A DNA stretch of 48,034 nt. Origin: Fidelibacterota bacterium UBA6531 (GTDB lineage Bacteria > Fidelibacterota > Marinisomatia > Marinisomatales > TCS55). The position numbers and the translations under genes were made by a program. Each line of letters opens with the position of its first letter. The first letter of the stretch is position 1. A model generated the notes under the pieces. It was not told where the DNA came from and searched no databases. It was given only the letters and a program-made list of their open reading frames with translations. Positions 17,368 to 26,040 of this stretch are shown here, piece after piece. Location: positions 1 through 48,034 of the forward strand of contig DJKX01000047.1 of the NCBI GenBank assembly GCA_002436185.1. The letters run 5' to 3'.

Positions 17368-18950
17368 GGATAATATTCATTTAAAGAAGGCCAGTAATTA
17401 CAACCCACATCAACAGGTCGATTACTATTATTGATTAATTGATTTGCTTCACTTCTGTCAATACATGGTTTGTTTTGTGAACAATGTAAAGCAGTGGCTG
17501 TAAAACATTGCATCGCATCAATTCCTGCTGTTAACTCTATATCGTTTAAATCTTCATTTAAATCATCTTTACAAGCGCATAAATCGTTTAAAAACTGGTC
17601 ATAGGAGTCAATGTTAGGAAGTGGCATTGCCGGATCATAGCCTTCAGCCAATGCTCCTTCCAGAATATTATATTCTAAACATGCATAAATACTGTCTAAT
17701 TGTTCTTCTGTAAGTACATATTGTTGAGTTGCTTCATCAAAATACAATTCTTCATCATCATATAATACACATCCGGGGACTTCTATTTGTCCGGGAAATA
17801 CCATAATTCCATTATTAATTGTTGCTGAACGATTATAAATGTAGAAGTTCAACACAAACGGATCAGTTGATTCAATTAATGTTTGTTTACAAAATTCTAT
17901 TTCTTCTGATGATTCTTCTCTTTTTTGATCTAATACATTACATACCGGAGCAAGACAGGTATGCATTGCTGAAACTTGATCTATGGCATTTTGTGTATTA
18001 CAGGAATCCAGTTGACAAGCATCTCCTTCGCCATCGCTGTCTGCATCTTCTTGATTGGGATTGTAATAATCAGCACAATTATCATTTACATTATCTATTC
18101 CGTCACCATCAATATCATTATCACATTCGTCTCCTTCGCCATCGCCGTCCATATCAAATTGATTTGTGTTGGGAAAAGAAGTGCAATTATCACACTCATC
18201 CCCTATACCGTCATTGTCTTCGTCCTCTTGAAATGGATTTGAAACATTAATGCAATTATCTTCTAAATCAATAACACCATCATTATCCAAATCTTCACAG
18301 ACATCACCAATTCCGTTCATATTCCAGTCTGCCTGATCTGAATTACTTACATCCGGACAATTGTCATATTCATCAGGAATTAAATCTTCATCTGAATCTT
18401 CAATAGCATGCATCTTATTATAAACTAAATTTCTAATTTCCATAAGTCGATTATAAATGTTTTCACCTGGACAATCTCTATACCCACCATGGTTTATTAC
18501 CCATGTTCGATGCCCTTCAATACGATAATATAATTCCGAATAAAATTCTGCTTCTTCCCTTGGGTCATCAATACCTTGTTGTTTAAATATCGCAACTGAT
18601 AATTCAACTAATGATTCAAGCTGGTGATGAGTTAATTCTTCAACTGAAAAGTCCCCATCCAAACTTAAAAGAACAATTCCTACTGCGTATTTATTACCTC
18701 TAATCAGATGAGCGCCTTTGACATAATAACTTGGATCATTTACCATTTCTAACGTAGTTAAACGCCCTTCATATATAACTCCATTTGGATCAATTATATA
18801 GTGATAACCAATATCTCCAACATCTTTACCATAAGTATGCCACACCCAGATTTGATTTTCAATATATTTTTCCCAATCACCTCCTGCATTAAAATAAAAA
18901 TTGTTGTAGGCATTACTATCTCCGGTGGCATGTAAAAAAACATGTGTCAC
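17364..18950 (-). CDS. PGRP-type N-acetylmuramoyl-L-alanine amidase with thrombospondin type-3 repeats (5' part out of frame)
   Basis: Predicted zinc amidase that cuts the lactyl-peptide bond of peptidoglycan. From the GTG at 18950: amidase_2/PGRP domain (1-175) with zinc ligands H7 (FLHATG), H147 (EGHRTW) and C160 (RDCPG), and Tyr49 in GDIGYHY. Next are four or five calcium-binding type-3 repeats (about 185-310; D-x-D-x-D-G and DNCP/NQ-D patterns) and a Cys-rich C-terminal region I do not recognise. The frame stays open upstream to 19094 and encodes the typical PGRP start SRREWG. It has no ATG, GTG or TTG there, so the GTG start is inside the domain and probably not real. See the A9 site. 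Confidence 0.82.
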   Translation of the reverse strand: MTHVFLHATGDSNAYNNFYFNAGGDWEKYIENQIWVWHTYGKDVGDIGYHYIIDPNGVIYEGRLTTLEMVNDPSYYVKGAHLIRGNKYAVGIVLLSLDGDFSVEELTHHQLESLVELSVAIFKQQGIDDPREEAEFYSELYYRIEGHRTWVINHGGYRDCPGENIYNRLMEIRNLVYNKMHAIEDSDEDLIPDEYDNCPDVSNSDQADWNMNGIGDVCEDLDNDGVIDLEDNCINVSNPFQEDEDNDGIGDECDNCTSFPNTNQFDMDGDGEGDECDNDIDGDGIDNVNDNCADYYNPNQEDADSDGEGDACQLDSCNTQNAIDQVSAMHTCLAPVCNVLDQKREESSEEIEFCKQTLIESTDPFVLNFYIYNRSATINNGIMVFPGQIEVPGCVLYDDEELYFDEATQQYVLTEEQLDSIYACLEYNILEGALAEGYDPAMPLPNIDSYDQFLNDLCACKDDLNEDLNDIELTAGIDAMQCFTATALHCSQNKPCIDRSEANQLINNSNRPVDVGCNYWPSLNEYYP

Positions 18951-19075
18951 GCTTGGATTATCAAAATAGTGGTTTTCTCTATCTTCCGGTGGCCATTTCT
19001 CCCTATTAATTAAATCATATTCTTCTTTGAGTCCCCACTCCCTCCTACTTTTTATATCAGGAAAATTATGTTGGG

Positions 19076-19717
19076 TTATTTTTGCTGTTTTTTTTTACGT
19101 TCTGCTTCTACACGATGGCGTTTTCTGTCTTCAAACCACTCAGTTGATTTTCTATCAAAGTTAAACATTAATAAATCTATAATTTTTTGTCCATGGTTAA
19201 TCTCCTCAGAAACTATTCTAACCTGTACACCATTGTACAGCTTTTCCGTGAAAGAACCGGAAAGTAAATATCCGAATCTATCATCCGGTTCATTATCCCA
19301 CATTATCCCTTCAAGAGAAAGTATATCTAAATCATTGTTCCATTCACTCCATGTTTCACCGTTGTCCTTGGTAAGTCTAAAATGCACACGAACTCGTTCT
19401 CTATATTCGCTGAATATGGCTTTATCATTATATAAATAAAACAGTGAACCGGTGTGAAAAGTGGAGAAAGAAGGTTGAATTATTTTAGTAATTAATATTG
19501 CTCGTCCAGTTTCAGTATGAACTATACTGCCTTCTTCATTAATGACGAGACCAGTGCTTTCATCAATCATATCTATGGTTAGCAGAGTTTGAGATTCATA
19601 TGCAGATGTTGTTCTGGGTATTTCATTCTTTGTGGTGTCAGTTTTATCAACACATGCAGCTGAATAACATAAACACAATAGTATTATAATCTTATACGGT
19701 TCGAAATATTTTTTCAT
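19076..19717 (-). CDS. Putative lipoprotein; N-terminal part of the amidase gene, split by frameshift
   Basis: 213 residues. Hydrophobic signal with a weak lipobox (SAAC, Cys22). The domain at about 90-190 has the pattern VHFRLTKDNGETWSEW and NGVQVRIVSEE, which is like the beta-rich domain in front of secreted PGRP amidases. It ends in a basic tail ERKKKQQK just after a nine-A run. Adding one A there would join it in frame to TAKITQHNFPDIKSRREWG and the amidase, for a protein of about 784 residues. I therefore read it as the 5' half of one gene. A separate small lipoprotein is less likely. Confidence 0.7.
   Translation of the reverse strand: MKKYFEPYKIIILLCLCYSAACVDKTDTTKNEIPRTTSAYESQTLLTIDMIDESTGLVINEEGSIVHTETGRAILITKIIQPSFSTFHTGSLFYLYNDKAIFSEYRERVRVHFRLTKDNGETWSEWNNDLDILSLEGIMWDNEPDDRFGYLLSGSFTEKLYNGVQVRIVSEEINHGQKIIDLLMFNFDRKSTEWFEDRKRHRVEAERKKKQQK
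19088..19096 (-). other. A9 homopolymer: frameshift or -1 slippage site
   Basis: The minus-strand mRNA reads CGU AAA AAA AAA CAG in the upstream frame. The downstream amidase frame is the -1 frame, and its last stop (TAA, 19097-19095) overlaps the start of the run. Repeat codons AAA-AAA allow re-pairing after a -1 slip, and runs of nine A can also cause RNA-polymerase slippage. A10 to A9 loss, in the cell or in the reads, would look identical. No obvious upstream Shine-Dalgarno-like stimulator is seen. Confidence 0.75.
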
Positions 19718-19893
19718 AATTTTTCTTACAACCTTTTTAATAACAATGAAATTTATTAAAAGTTTTTGGGTATTGAACTTTAAATTTCGTGATTTTAATT
19801 CTTAAGTGTTTCCAATAAAATGATTAATACATTCGATAATCTGCTGCATAAACTCAAATAAAAAGATGATATGATTACAATTTGCAAATTAAA

Positions 19894-20865
19894 TTACGTC
19901 CTCCTCCGAAAAACAGATCGATCCAGCGTTTCATAGCAGAGTCCCAGCATCATGGCGGGAATGAGCAACCAGCCAAAGAGTTCTTTGTATTGAGTATATT
20001 CTTTCACTTGTATCTCTGTTTTTTCCAATTCATCAATTTCATCATAAATATTCACCAGCATATTCTCGTCTGTGGCGCGAAAATATTTCCCACCGGTCCG
20101 ATCAGCAATAGCTCTTAACGTTTTTTCATCAATCTCATTACGGATATAACCCCGATTGGGAATAAATGACACGGACTGGTTTGTTCCGGCGCCGATGGTA
20201 TAAATACGAATATCAAATTGACTTGCCAAATCAGCAGCTGTGAGAGGGTCCAATTCACCGGCATTATTACTGCCGTCAGAGAGAAGGATCATGACCTTGC
20301 TCTCTGCCTCGCTGAATCGAAGACGATTGGTGGCATTGGCGATGGCCATTCCGATGGCAGTTCCGTCCACTTCCCTGTCGGCAATGCGAACTTCTTTAAG
20401 CAAATTTTGCAATACATCTTTGTCCACTGTCAACGGACATTGAATAAACGATTCCCCGGCAAAGACCAAGAGTCCGATGCGGTCTTCTACCCTGTTTTGA
20501 ATAAAAGTCTTTGCAGTACGTTTGACAGCTTCTAAACGATTGGGATTAAAGTCCTCGGCCAGCATGGAACTGGAAATATCCAACACCATGACCATATCCA
20601 CAACTTGCACATTTTTTTCTTGAATACTTTCAACTATTCGTGGGCGTGCAAGTGCTAATATTATGAGCGTTACGGTAATGACCTTAAGAATATTAATAAA
20701 TAATATTTTGGTATTTCCACGCTTGCGAAATGCATCTGGAATCAACTGAAATGACGAAACACGCATGGTGCCTTCATATGTTCGTCCTTGTCGTTTTTGC
20801 CAAAGGAAATAAGCAGGGATAATGAGTAATCCCAGCAGAACCCACGGATGTTCAAAAAATATCAT
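19894..20865 (-). CDS. batA: BatA: membrane VWA-domain protein
   Basis: 323 residues. Two N-terminal membrane segments (about 7-22 and 55-74), a VWA domain (about 88-285) with intact MIDAS (DISSS at 96-100, the DGTAIGMAI Thr, LSDGSNNAGE) and a C-terminal membrane helix (LFGWLLIPAMMLGLCYE). It differs from the batB product in the SFIQCPLTVDKD segment and in its GTMRVSSFQLIPDA head, which are BatA-like. First gene of the bat cluster, with its own likely promoter. moxR and the DUF58 gene, often upstream, are absent here. Confidence 0.93.
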   Translation of the reverse strand: MIFFEHPWVLLGLLIIPAYFLWQKRQGRTYEGTMRVSSFQLIPDAFRKRGNTKILFINILKVITVTLIILALARPRIVESIQEKNVQVVDMVMVLDISSSMLAEDFNPNRLEAVKRTAKTFIQNRVEDRIGLLVFAGESFIQCPLTVDKDVLQNLLKEVRIADREVDGTAIGMAIANATNRLRFSEAESKVMILLSDGSNNAGELDPLTAADLASQFDIRIYTIGAGTNQSVSFIPNRGYIRNEIDEKTLRAIADRTGGKYFRATDENMLVNIYDEIDELEKTEIQVKEYTQYKELFGWLLIPAMMLGLCYETLDRSVFRRRT

Positions 20866-20885
20866 ATATTCCTGTTACGCGTACC

Positions 20886-20891
20886 ATTATA
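20886..20891 (-). promoter_or_regulatory. batA: Possible -10 box upstream of batA
   Basis: The minus strand has TATAAT at 20891-20886, about 20 nt before the batA ATG. No good -35 box is found 16-18 nt upstream. Placed just after the likely tatA terminator, it is the best candidate start for bat transcription. Confidence 0.35.
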
Positions 20892-20932
20892 ACATTCTAT
20901 ACGCAAATAGTTTAGATTTGTTTCTAATCGTG

Positions 20933-20953
20933 AAAAACGGACGGATGCCCGTC
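20933..20953 (-). terminator. tatA: Probable intrinsic terminator after tatA
   Basis: GACGG-GCAT-CCGTC forms a five-pair G/C-rich hairpin on the minus strand, followed after two bases by TTTTT. It lies about 20 nt past the tatA stop, where a transcription break before the bat genes would be expected. Confidence 0.45.
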
Positions 20954-20973
20954 GTAAATTTTTAGTTACTGCT

Positions 20974-21177
20974 CTAGCTTTCGTCTTCGACAGAAGAAGC
21001 GGCATCTTCGATTTCCCGCTTCACTTCATCGGCGCCGGCTTTGAATTCCTTCGAAGCTTTACCCAATGAACGAGCCAATTCCGGCAGTTTCTTGGCGCCG
21101 AAAAGCAGTAAAACAACTAGAAGAATGAGAAGTAATTCCCAATAACCAAAGGCTGCGTGTATTAATGTGTATTCCAT
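20974..21177 (-). CDS. tatA: Twin-arginine translocase subunit TatA/TatE
   Basis: 67 residues. Short periplasmic N-terminus, one membrane helix (about 12-27, YWELLLILLVVLLLFG), the FGAKKLPELARSLGKA hinge and amphipathic helix, and an acidic tail. TatA oligomers make the channel that exports folded proteins. A clear GGAG ribosome site lies 8 nt before the ATG. tatB and tatC are not in the window; a single-subunit TatA-type system is possible. Confidence 0.93.
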   Translation of the reverse strand: MEYTLIHAAFGYWELLLILLVVLLLFGAKKLPELARSLGKASKEFKAGADEVKREIEDAASSVEDES

Positions 21178-21224
21178 AAAATTCTCCGCTTTTTAATAAA
21201 TATTGTGTATGAAAGTTACAACGC

Positions 21225-21512
21225 TCATCGGAAATATCGCAGGAAGTAGTATGCGCCGGCAATTCCGATAATACTGGTGAAATTTATTTTAAGAGTGAGA
21301 CCAAATTTGAAGGTGAACATGATTAGATCCAATACAATGACGCCACTTTCATTGCCAACTAATCCGGCAAGATCAAAAGTAACACTCGTTAGAAAGAAGT
21401 CTTTGACAACACCTTCCGGTAGTATCCAGCCCAGCAATTCTCCTGTGAGCGTTCCGGCCATGGCCCCGACAAACAACGTGAGAGCAATGAGTGCTAGTGA
21501 ACGTTTAATCAT
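21225..21512 (-). CDS. Small membrane protein, DUF4321-like
   Basis: 95 residues with two hydrophobic segments (about 1-28 and 58-90). The GAMAGTLTGELLGWILPEG segment resembles the G-x-x-x-G-x-x-L-G stretch of DUF4321 proteins; this is recalled, not searched. No function is known. The start at 21512 overlaps the pssA stop by 8 nt; a start 24 nt upstream would add eight residues from within pssA. tatA follows 47 nt downstream. Confidence 0.7.
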   Translation of the reverse strand: MIKRSLALIALTLFVGAMAGTLTGELLGWILPEGVVKDFFLTSVTFDLAGLVGNESGVIVLDLIMFTFKFGLTLKINFTSIIGIAGAYYFLRYFR

Positions 21513-22248
21513 TATTAGGTAAAGCTTCTTCTTCAAATCTATCGTGGTCGATCATCCATTTCACTGTGCTCCAGAGAACATAAAATGCCATAAGTGGAAA
21601 CAGGATAATTCCTCTCCATAAAATAGCACTTGTTATTAACAGCACCACACCAATCAACTGCAATGTGTTTGATTTACCCTTTTTGAATGATAAGAGCGGA
21701 AATTTTGAAAAACGCACAGGACTGATCATCATAAATCCCAATGTTACTGTCATGGTCAAGGCAATTCTGGGATCGCCCATATCGCCAAACATCTGATGAT
21801 TGAACAACATATAACTGACAATCAAAATTGCATTGACGGGTGTAGGTAAACCGGTGAAAAATGATTTCGGATCATCATCCTGGATAATATTGAATCGTGC
21901 CAGTCGAATAGTTCCAAACAACAAAGGAGTGAACGCGATTAAACCGCCGAACAAAGGCGGAAGCCCTTCGACGTAAACTGTGTAGATCAATAAGGATGGA
22001 GCGGCACAAAAAGAGACTGTATCAGCAAACGAATCGAATTCGACGCCAAACTTGGAAGGGATACCCAGCATGCGAGCCAGTTTTCCATCAGCCACATCGC
22101 ATAATCCGGCAAACAGAATCAGCCAGCCGCCGCGAATGGGATCGCCTTTGATCATCATTACAATGCCCATAAACCCCAAAAACATATTCATCACCGTAAT
22201 GAGATTGGGAATAAATCGACGTTTTTTACCTTTTTGTTTCATATTCAT
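21505..22248 (-). CDS. pssA: CDP-diacylglycerol--serine O-phosphatidyltransferase
   Basis: Makes phosphatidylserine from CDP-diacylglycerol and serine in the inner membrane. 247 residues with several membrane helices. The CDP-alcohol transferase signature D-G-x2-A-R-x8-G-x3-D-x3-D is exact (DGKLAR ... GVEFDSFAD). Coupled to psd by ATGA, so the phosphatidylethanolamine branch is encoded as one unit. Confidence 0.96.
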   Translation of the reverse strand: MNMKQKGKKRRFIPNLITVMNMFLGFMGIVMMIKGDPIRGGWLILFAGLCDVADGKLARMLGIPSKFGVEFDSFADTVSFCAAPSLLIYTVYVEGLPPLFGGLIAFTPLLFGTIRLARFNIIQDDDPKSFFTGLPTPVNAILIVSYMLFNHQMFGDMGDPRIALTMTVTLGFMMISPVRFSKFPLLSFKKGKSNTLQLIGVVLLITSAILWRGIILFPLMAFYVLWSTVKWMIDHDRFEEEALPNND

Positions 22249-22886
22249 GCAGAAATTAGACCAACAATAGTCTTACCTCCTGTTACTTTGTCGCCAACCT
22301 TCACATTGACTATAGAATTGAAAGGTACAATAAGATCTGTACGTGAGCCAAACATAATAAAACCAAACCGTTCGCCCGGCTTTACTTCTGAACCCACTTT
22401 CGCATGACAATGAATCCTTCGGGCGATAAGCCCGGCGATTTGCTTGATTTTGATCTTCATATTGCCGCGAGATAATACAACAATTGCCTGTTCATTCACA
22501 TCACTGGCACTATGATTAAAAGCTGCCTTGAATTTGCCTTTTTTATAATCAACACTTTCTACGATTCCGTTTACTGGCATTTTATTGGAATGGACATTGA
22601 AAACGTTCAAAAATATTGAAATCTGTTTTGCATTCCCCACAGCATCATCTTCTATATCATCAATCAATACAACTTTGCCGTCAGCGGGAGCTATGAGGAG
22701 ATTTTCACCTTCAGGGGTTGTACGTTGCGGATCACGAAAAAAATTGAGACTAAAAATGAATAAAACACCGAAAACATAATAACTCACTTTAAGCACTGCA
22801 TTTTCGTATCCATATCCTGATATACCGCAAATGAACGTTAGAACCATAAGCCCAATCAGAATTTTTCTTCCTTCCGGGGCCAACAT
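22245..22886 (-). CDS. psd: Phosphatidylserine decarboxylase proenzyme (short, pyruvoyl type)
   Basis: Converts phosphatidylserine to phosphatidylethanolamine. 213 residues, the short Psd class. It has two N-terminal membrane segments, FFRDPQRTTPEGENLLIAPADGK split by the family's conserved charges, NVHSNKMPV, and the self-cleavage site FGS with Ser181 becoming the pyruvoyl group. It begins one base into the degP stop (TAATG) and ends in ATGA with pssA. Confidence 0.95.
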   Translation of the reverse strand: MLAPEGRKILIGLMVLTFICGISGYGYENAVLKVSYYVFGVLFIFSLNFFRDPQRTTPEGENLLIAPADGKVVLIDDIEDDAVGNAKQISIFLNVFNVHSNKMPVNGIVESVDYKKGKFKAAFNHSASDVNEQAIVVLSRGNMKIKIKQIAGLIARRIHCHAKVGSEVKPGERFGFIMFGSRTDLIVPFNSIVNVKVGDKVTGGKTIVGLISA

Positions 22887-23974
22887 TATTTCACGCTTGC
22901 TAATATTAAATATTTTGTCAATGTTTTACCATCTCGATAAATTTTCAATTTAATCTTATTTCCCGACCGTAAATCGCTTTCTTTTATGATCTTCAAAATT
23001 TCACGAGAACTTCGAATTTTCTGACTATTAACATCCGTAATAATATCACCTACTTTAACTCCAGCCTTTTGAGCATTGCTGCTTTTTTCTACTTCTACAA
23101 CAATGACACCTTGCCTGAGGGGGACATCAAGATATTCTGCAACTTCTTCTGTTAATCGTTCCACTGATAACCCAGTGGAAAAACTCCTATCCACTTTCCC
23201 GGATGCTTTTAATTCTTCAGCAACATCTTTCGCCAAATTGATTGGAATGGCAAATCCAATTCCGATGGACCCCTCGGCGAATTGAGAGGCCGTATATATG
23301 AACGTATTAATTCCAATGACTTCCCCAAGGCTGTTTACCAACGGGCCACCACTGTTTCCCCGATTGATGGCGGCATCCGTCTGGATCATATCCTTATATA
23401 TTTTTCCTGATTGAAATCCAAAATCCATATCCATTGCGCTGATAATTCCGGCTGTAGCTGTGGGCTGCTTACTGATATCAAATAGTCCAAATGGATTCCC
23501 CAGAGCAATTGCCCATTCACCTATGATTAAGTCATCGGAGTCACCCAAAGTTGCGTAAGGAAAATTGCGTCCCCTCAATTTTAATAGAGCCAAGTCCGTT
23601 ATAAAATCTGTACCGATAATTTCCGCTTCATATTCTTCTCCGCCTGGGAGAGTTACCATGACTTCTGTGGCATTTTCAATTACATGGAAATTAGTCAAAA
23701 CATACCCATCGGGGCTGATGACAACACCGGATCCTGAACTGCGAATTTCTTTTTTTCGACTACGCTCCGGGAAGAAAAAATCAAAGAACGGATCTCTACC
23801 TCTGCTGAAAGAACTATAAAGATCCTGCAACTGCACAACGCTGATGGATGCAACGGCCGGTTCTACAGATTCAATGGCTCGTGTAATGGCCGTGTGCCGG
23901 GATTCATCGACGCCCCACTGGCCATTCAGCAACGATATAGCAAAAAGTAGACTAGAAATTATCCGCACCATCAT
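22886..23974 (-). CDS. degP: HtrA/DegP-type periplasmic serine protease
   Basis: Envelope quality-control protease. 362 residues. A signal peptide (about 1-18) precedes a trypsin-like domain with catalytic H97 (TNFHVIE), D127 (TDLALL) and S208 (GNSGGPL). A single C-terminal PDZ domain (about 265-355) contains GVKVGDIITDVN. One PDZ makes it DegS-like in build, but a secretion signal rather than a retained anchor cannot be excluded. Two ATG codons in a row at 23974 and 23971. The start overlaps truA by 23 nt. Confidence 0.95.
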   Translation of the reverse strand: MMVRIISSLLFAISLLNGQWGVDESRHTAITRAIESVEPAVASISVVQLQDLYSSFSRGRDPFFDFFFPERSRKKEIRSSGSGVVISPDGYVLTNFHVIENATEVMVTLPGGEEYEAEIIGTDFITDLALLKLRGRNFPYATLGDSDDLIIGEWAIALGNPFGLFDISKQPTATAGIISAMDMDFGFQSGKIYKDMIQTDAAINRGNSGGPLVNSLGEVIGINTFIYTASQFAEGSIGIGFAIPINLAKDVAEELKASGKVDRSFSTGLSVERLTEEVAEYLDVPLRQGVIVVEVEKSSNAQKAGVKVGDIITDVNSQKIRSSREILKIIKESDLRSGNKIKLKIYRDGKTLTKYLILASVK

Positions 23975-24698
23975 ATTCCACTTTTTCTAAAAAAAGCCCT
24001 TGGGCCGGAGCTCTGTGAACCTGTACATCCTCTTGAGGATTTTTTAACAATGTTTCAAATTCTGATTTAGACATTTTATTTTGTGTTACATTTACCATTG
24101 TTCCAACGAGGTAGCGCACCATATGATGCAAAAAACGGTTTGCCGCCACTCTATAATTTACAATTCCGCCTTCATTTGACCATTCAGATAATGCAATAGT
24201 GCTCACTCTATTTTCAACCTCTGGATTAAATTTTGAGAACGAGGTAAAATCATGTTCACCTATAATCAATTGGGCCAATTCATTTAATTGGTTCAAATCC
24301 AATTCACCGGTTTCCCATACCTTATTGCGGTCCATAATATAATCATCCGTCCGGCAACAATATACGTACTGACGTTTGACAGCAGAAAATCGTGCATGAA
24401 AATCATTCGGTACAACAGAACATTCTTGAATGCGGATGTCATTAGGTAGATTTCCGTTCATTGCAGGCATTATGTCACATGTAGCCATATCAGTATGCCA
24501 ATCAAAATGGGCGATTTGTCGTAAGGCATGAACACCGCTGTCCGTCCGGCCTGAACCAATAACATTGATCTTTTCACCTTTACTTAATGTTAACAAAGTA
24601 ACTTCCAATTCTCCCTGAACAGACCGATCTGACTTTTGTACTTGCCAGCCATGATATGCAGAACCGTCGTATTGAATTTGAATTTTAAATCTGGGCAA
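23952..24698 (-). CDS. truA: tRNA pseudouridine(38-40) synthase TruA
   Basis: Isomerises uridines 38-40 of tRNA anticodon stems. 248 residues. N-terminal FKIQIQYDGSAYHGWQ, catalytic D53 in GSGRTDSGVHA, and FLHHMVRYLVGTM near the C-terminus. No ATG fits. TTG at 24698 gives the standard MPRFK-type N-terminus and overlaps the EcfT-like gene by 14 nt. Confidence 0.96.
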   Translation of the reverse strand: MPRFKIQIQYDGSAYHGWQVQKSDRSVQGELEVTLLTLSKGEKINVIGSGRTDSGVHALRQIAHFDWHTDMATCDIMPAMNGNLPNDIRIQECSVVPNDFHARFSAVKRQYVYCCRTDDYIMDRNKVWETGELDLNQLNELAQLIIGEHDFTSFSKFNPEVENRVSTIALSEWSNEGGIVNYRVAANRFLHHMVRYLVGTMVNVTQNKMSKSEFETLLKNPQEDVQVHRAPAQGLFLEKVEYDGADNF

Positions 24699-25419
24699 AG
24701 TTGTGAAGTGTAATAAAAATAAATGATATAATCAGTAACGTACTAAAATGTCCAAATGTAAATGGAATTGGCCGAGCGACACCTCGAGGAATTTGCTGTC
24801 CGTACCCGCGCAATGTCATGGCGTTGGCGATGTCATCTGCTTTGTGTAAATGAATCATAATCATTCCCGGTAGTTGCCTGGCTGTTTCCTTCCAACGCCG
24901 GATCCTACCATTAGCAACATTCAATCCCAGTGCTTTATGAATCCCCTGCCAACGGCTCCAGTCACGTTGCAAAGAAGGATAAAAACGAAGTGTCATTTCC
25001 ATAAACAAAAACCAGTCTTCCACTTTTCGCCACGGTTTGTTGAACTGCACCCAAATGCTCCGAAAAGCCTGAAAAACAGAACCTGAACCAGAACCAAATG
25101 TATAAGCATTCATTATGGCCATGACCAATAAAAATTTCATCATGGCAGAGCCAATTTCTGTTAAGATTTGCCAATAAGTTGATTGACTCATAATGATGGA
25201 AATAAGAAAATAAAATCCAATCATGATGGGGAGAAAATAGAAAAATGATTTTAATGAACGTATGATAATGGAAATTGCTACTTTTTCCAACCATAATAGA
25301 CTCATGAATAAACCAAAATATCCCAACCAATGAAATAATGTGGGGCTGAATAATACAGCTGTTGAAAAAGATAAATACAGCCAAAGCCTAATGATCGGCT
25401 GCTTAAAAAGAATGTCCAT
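24685..25419 (-). CDS. EcfT/CbiQ-like transmembrane protein
   Basis: 244 residues, about five membrane segments in the first two thirds and at the end. The cytoplasmic segment around 195-212 (NAMTLRGYG) matches the Ala-Arg-Gly coupling helix of EcfT, the scaffold of energy-coupling-factor vitamin and metal importers. No ECF ATPase or S component is beside it. ecfT followed by truA is a common order in Firmicutes, so the adjacency here supports the call. Confidence 0.75.
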   Translation of the reverse strand: MDILFKQPIIRLWLYLSFSTAVLFSPTLFHWLGYFGLFMSLLWLEKVAISIIIRSLKSFFYFLPIMIGFYFLISIIMSQSTYWQILTEIGSAMMKFLLVMAIMNAYTFGSGSGSVFQAFRSIWVQFNKPWRKVEDWFLFMEMTLRFYPSLQRDWSRWQGIHKALGLNVANGRIRRWKETARQLPGMIMIHLHKADDIANAMTLRGYGQQIPRGVARPIPFTFGHFSTLLIISFIFITLHNFAQI

Positions 25420-25422
25420 TAC

Positions 25423-26040
25423 TTAAAACTGAATCGTAAGGGATAATCCGGAACGGCCGCTAGTTGGATGTATCATGGGCGTTACAGAAACAACTTCAAT
25501 TCGGGAAATTCGCTGCAGGTAAAGAGCATCAATTGCAGAAACGATATGATTAATCACGATACTGCCGGCAATGAATTTTGCTCCCAATGCCCAAGTATCG
25601 CTGGCTACCCTGTAATCACGATATTTTTCACGTTTAGAGTCCGATGACCATTCCCAACTCCATTCGCTCTCGGACGGATAAAGAGCGTCAAACTCCCGAA
25701 AGCGCAAATGTTCTTCATTATGAGCGATCATCGATTCATAATTGCCCACGTCCAACCAAAACTGCCTTTCCTTGTTTTTGGTATTAACTCCGGCATAATC
25801 AGCTGCATATGCCTGATATAAGTCAGAATAATTATGACTGACAATCAACGCTCCCGCGAAAAATGTCCACAATGCTGTTTCTGAAAGAGAGAAAATTCGA
25901 CCTCTTTCCGGTTTGTCCAGACTATATTCACCCCAGCCGGGAAGTAAGAATGATTTTACAACCGGGCTCAAACCATTGTTGCTTTGACCAAAAGCAATGC
26001 AACAAATAAGTGAAATTATTATTACTTTTTTCTTGTCCAT
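25423..26040 (-). CDS. Exported membrane-associated protein, DUF5683-like
   Basis: 205 residues. Signal peptide (IIISLICCIAFGQS), then SFLLPGWGEY close to the PG-x-G-x-Y motif of DUF5683 proteins. It has hydrophobic segments near 50-70 and 155-175 and a charged Trp-rich middle. No enzymatic motif is seen and function is unknown. The start overlaps the lnt stop by 19 nt. Confidence 0.6.
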   Translation of the reverse strand: MDKKKVIIISLICCIAFGQSNNGLSPVVKSFLLPGWGEYSLDKPERGRIFSLSETALWTFFAGALIVSHNYSDLYQAYAADYAGVNTKNKERQFWLDVGNYESMIAHNEEHLRFREFDALYPSESEWSWEWSSDSKREKYRDYRVASDTWALGAKFIAGSIVINHIVSAIDALYLQRISRIEVVSVTPMIHPTSGRSGLSLTIQF

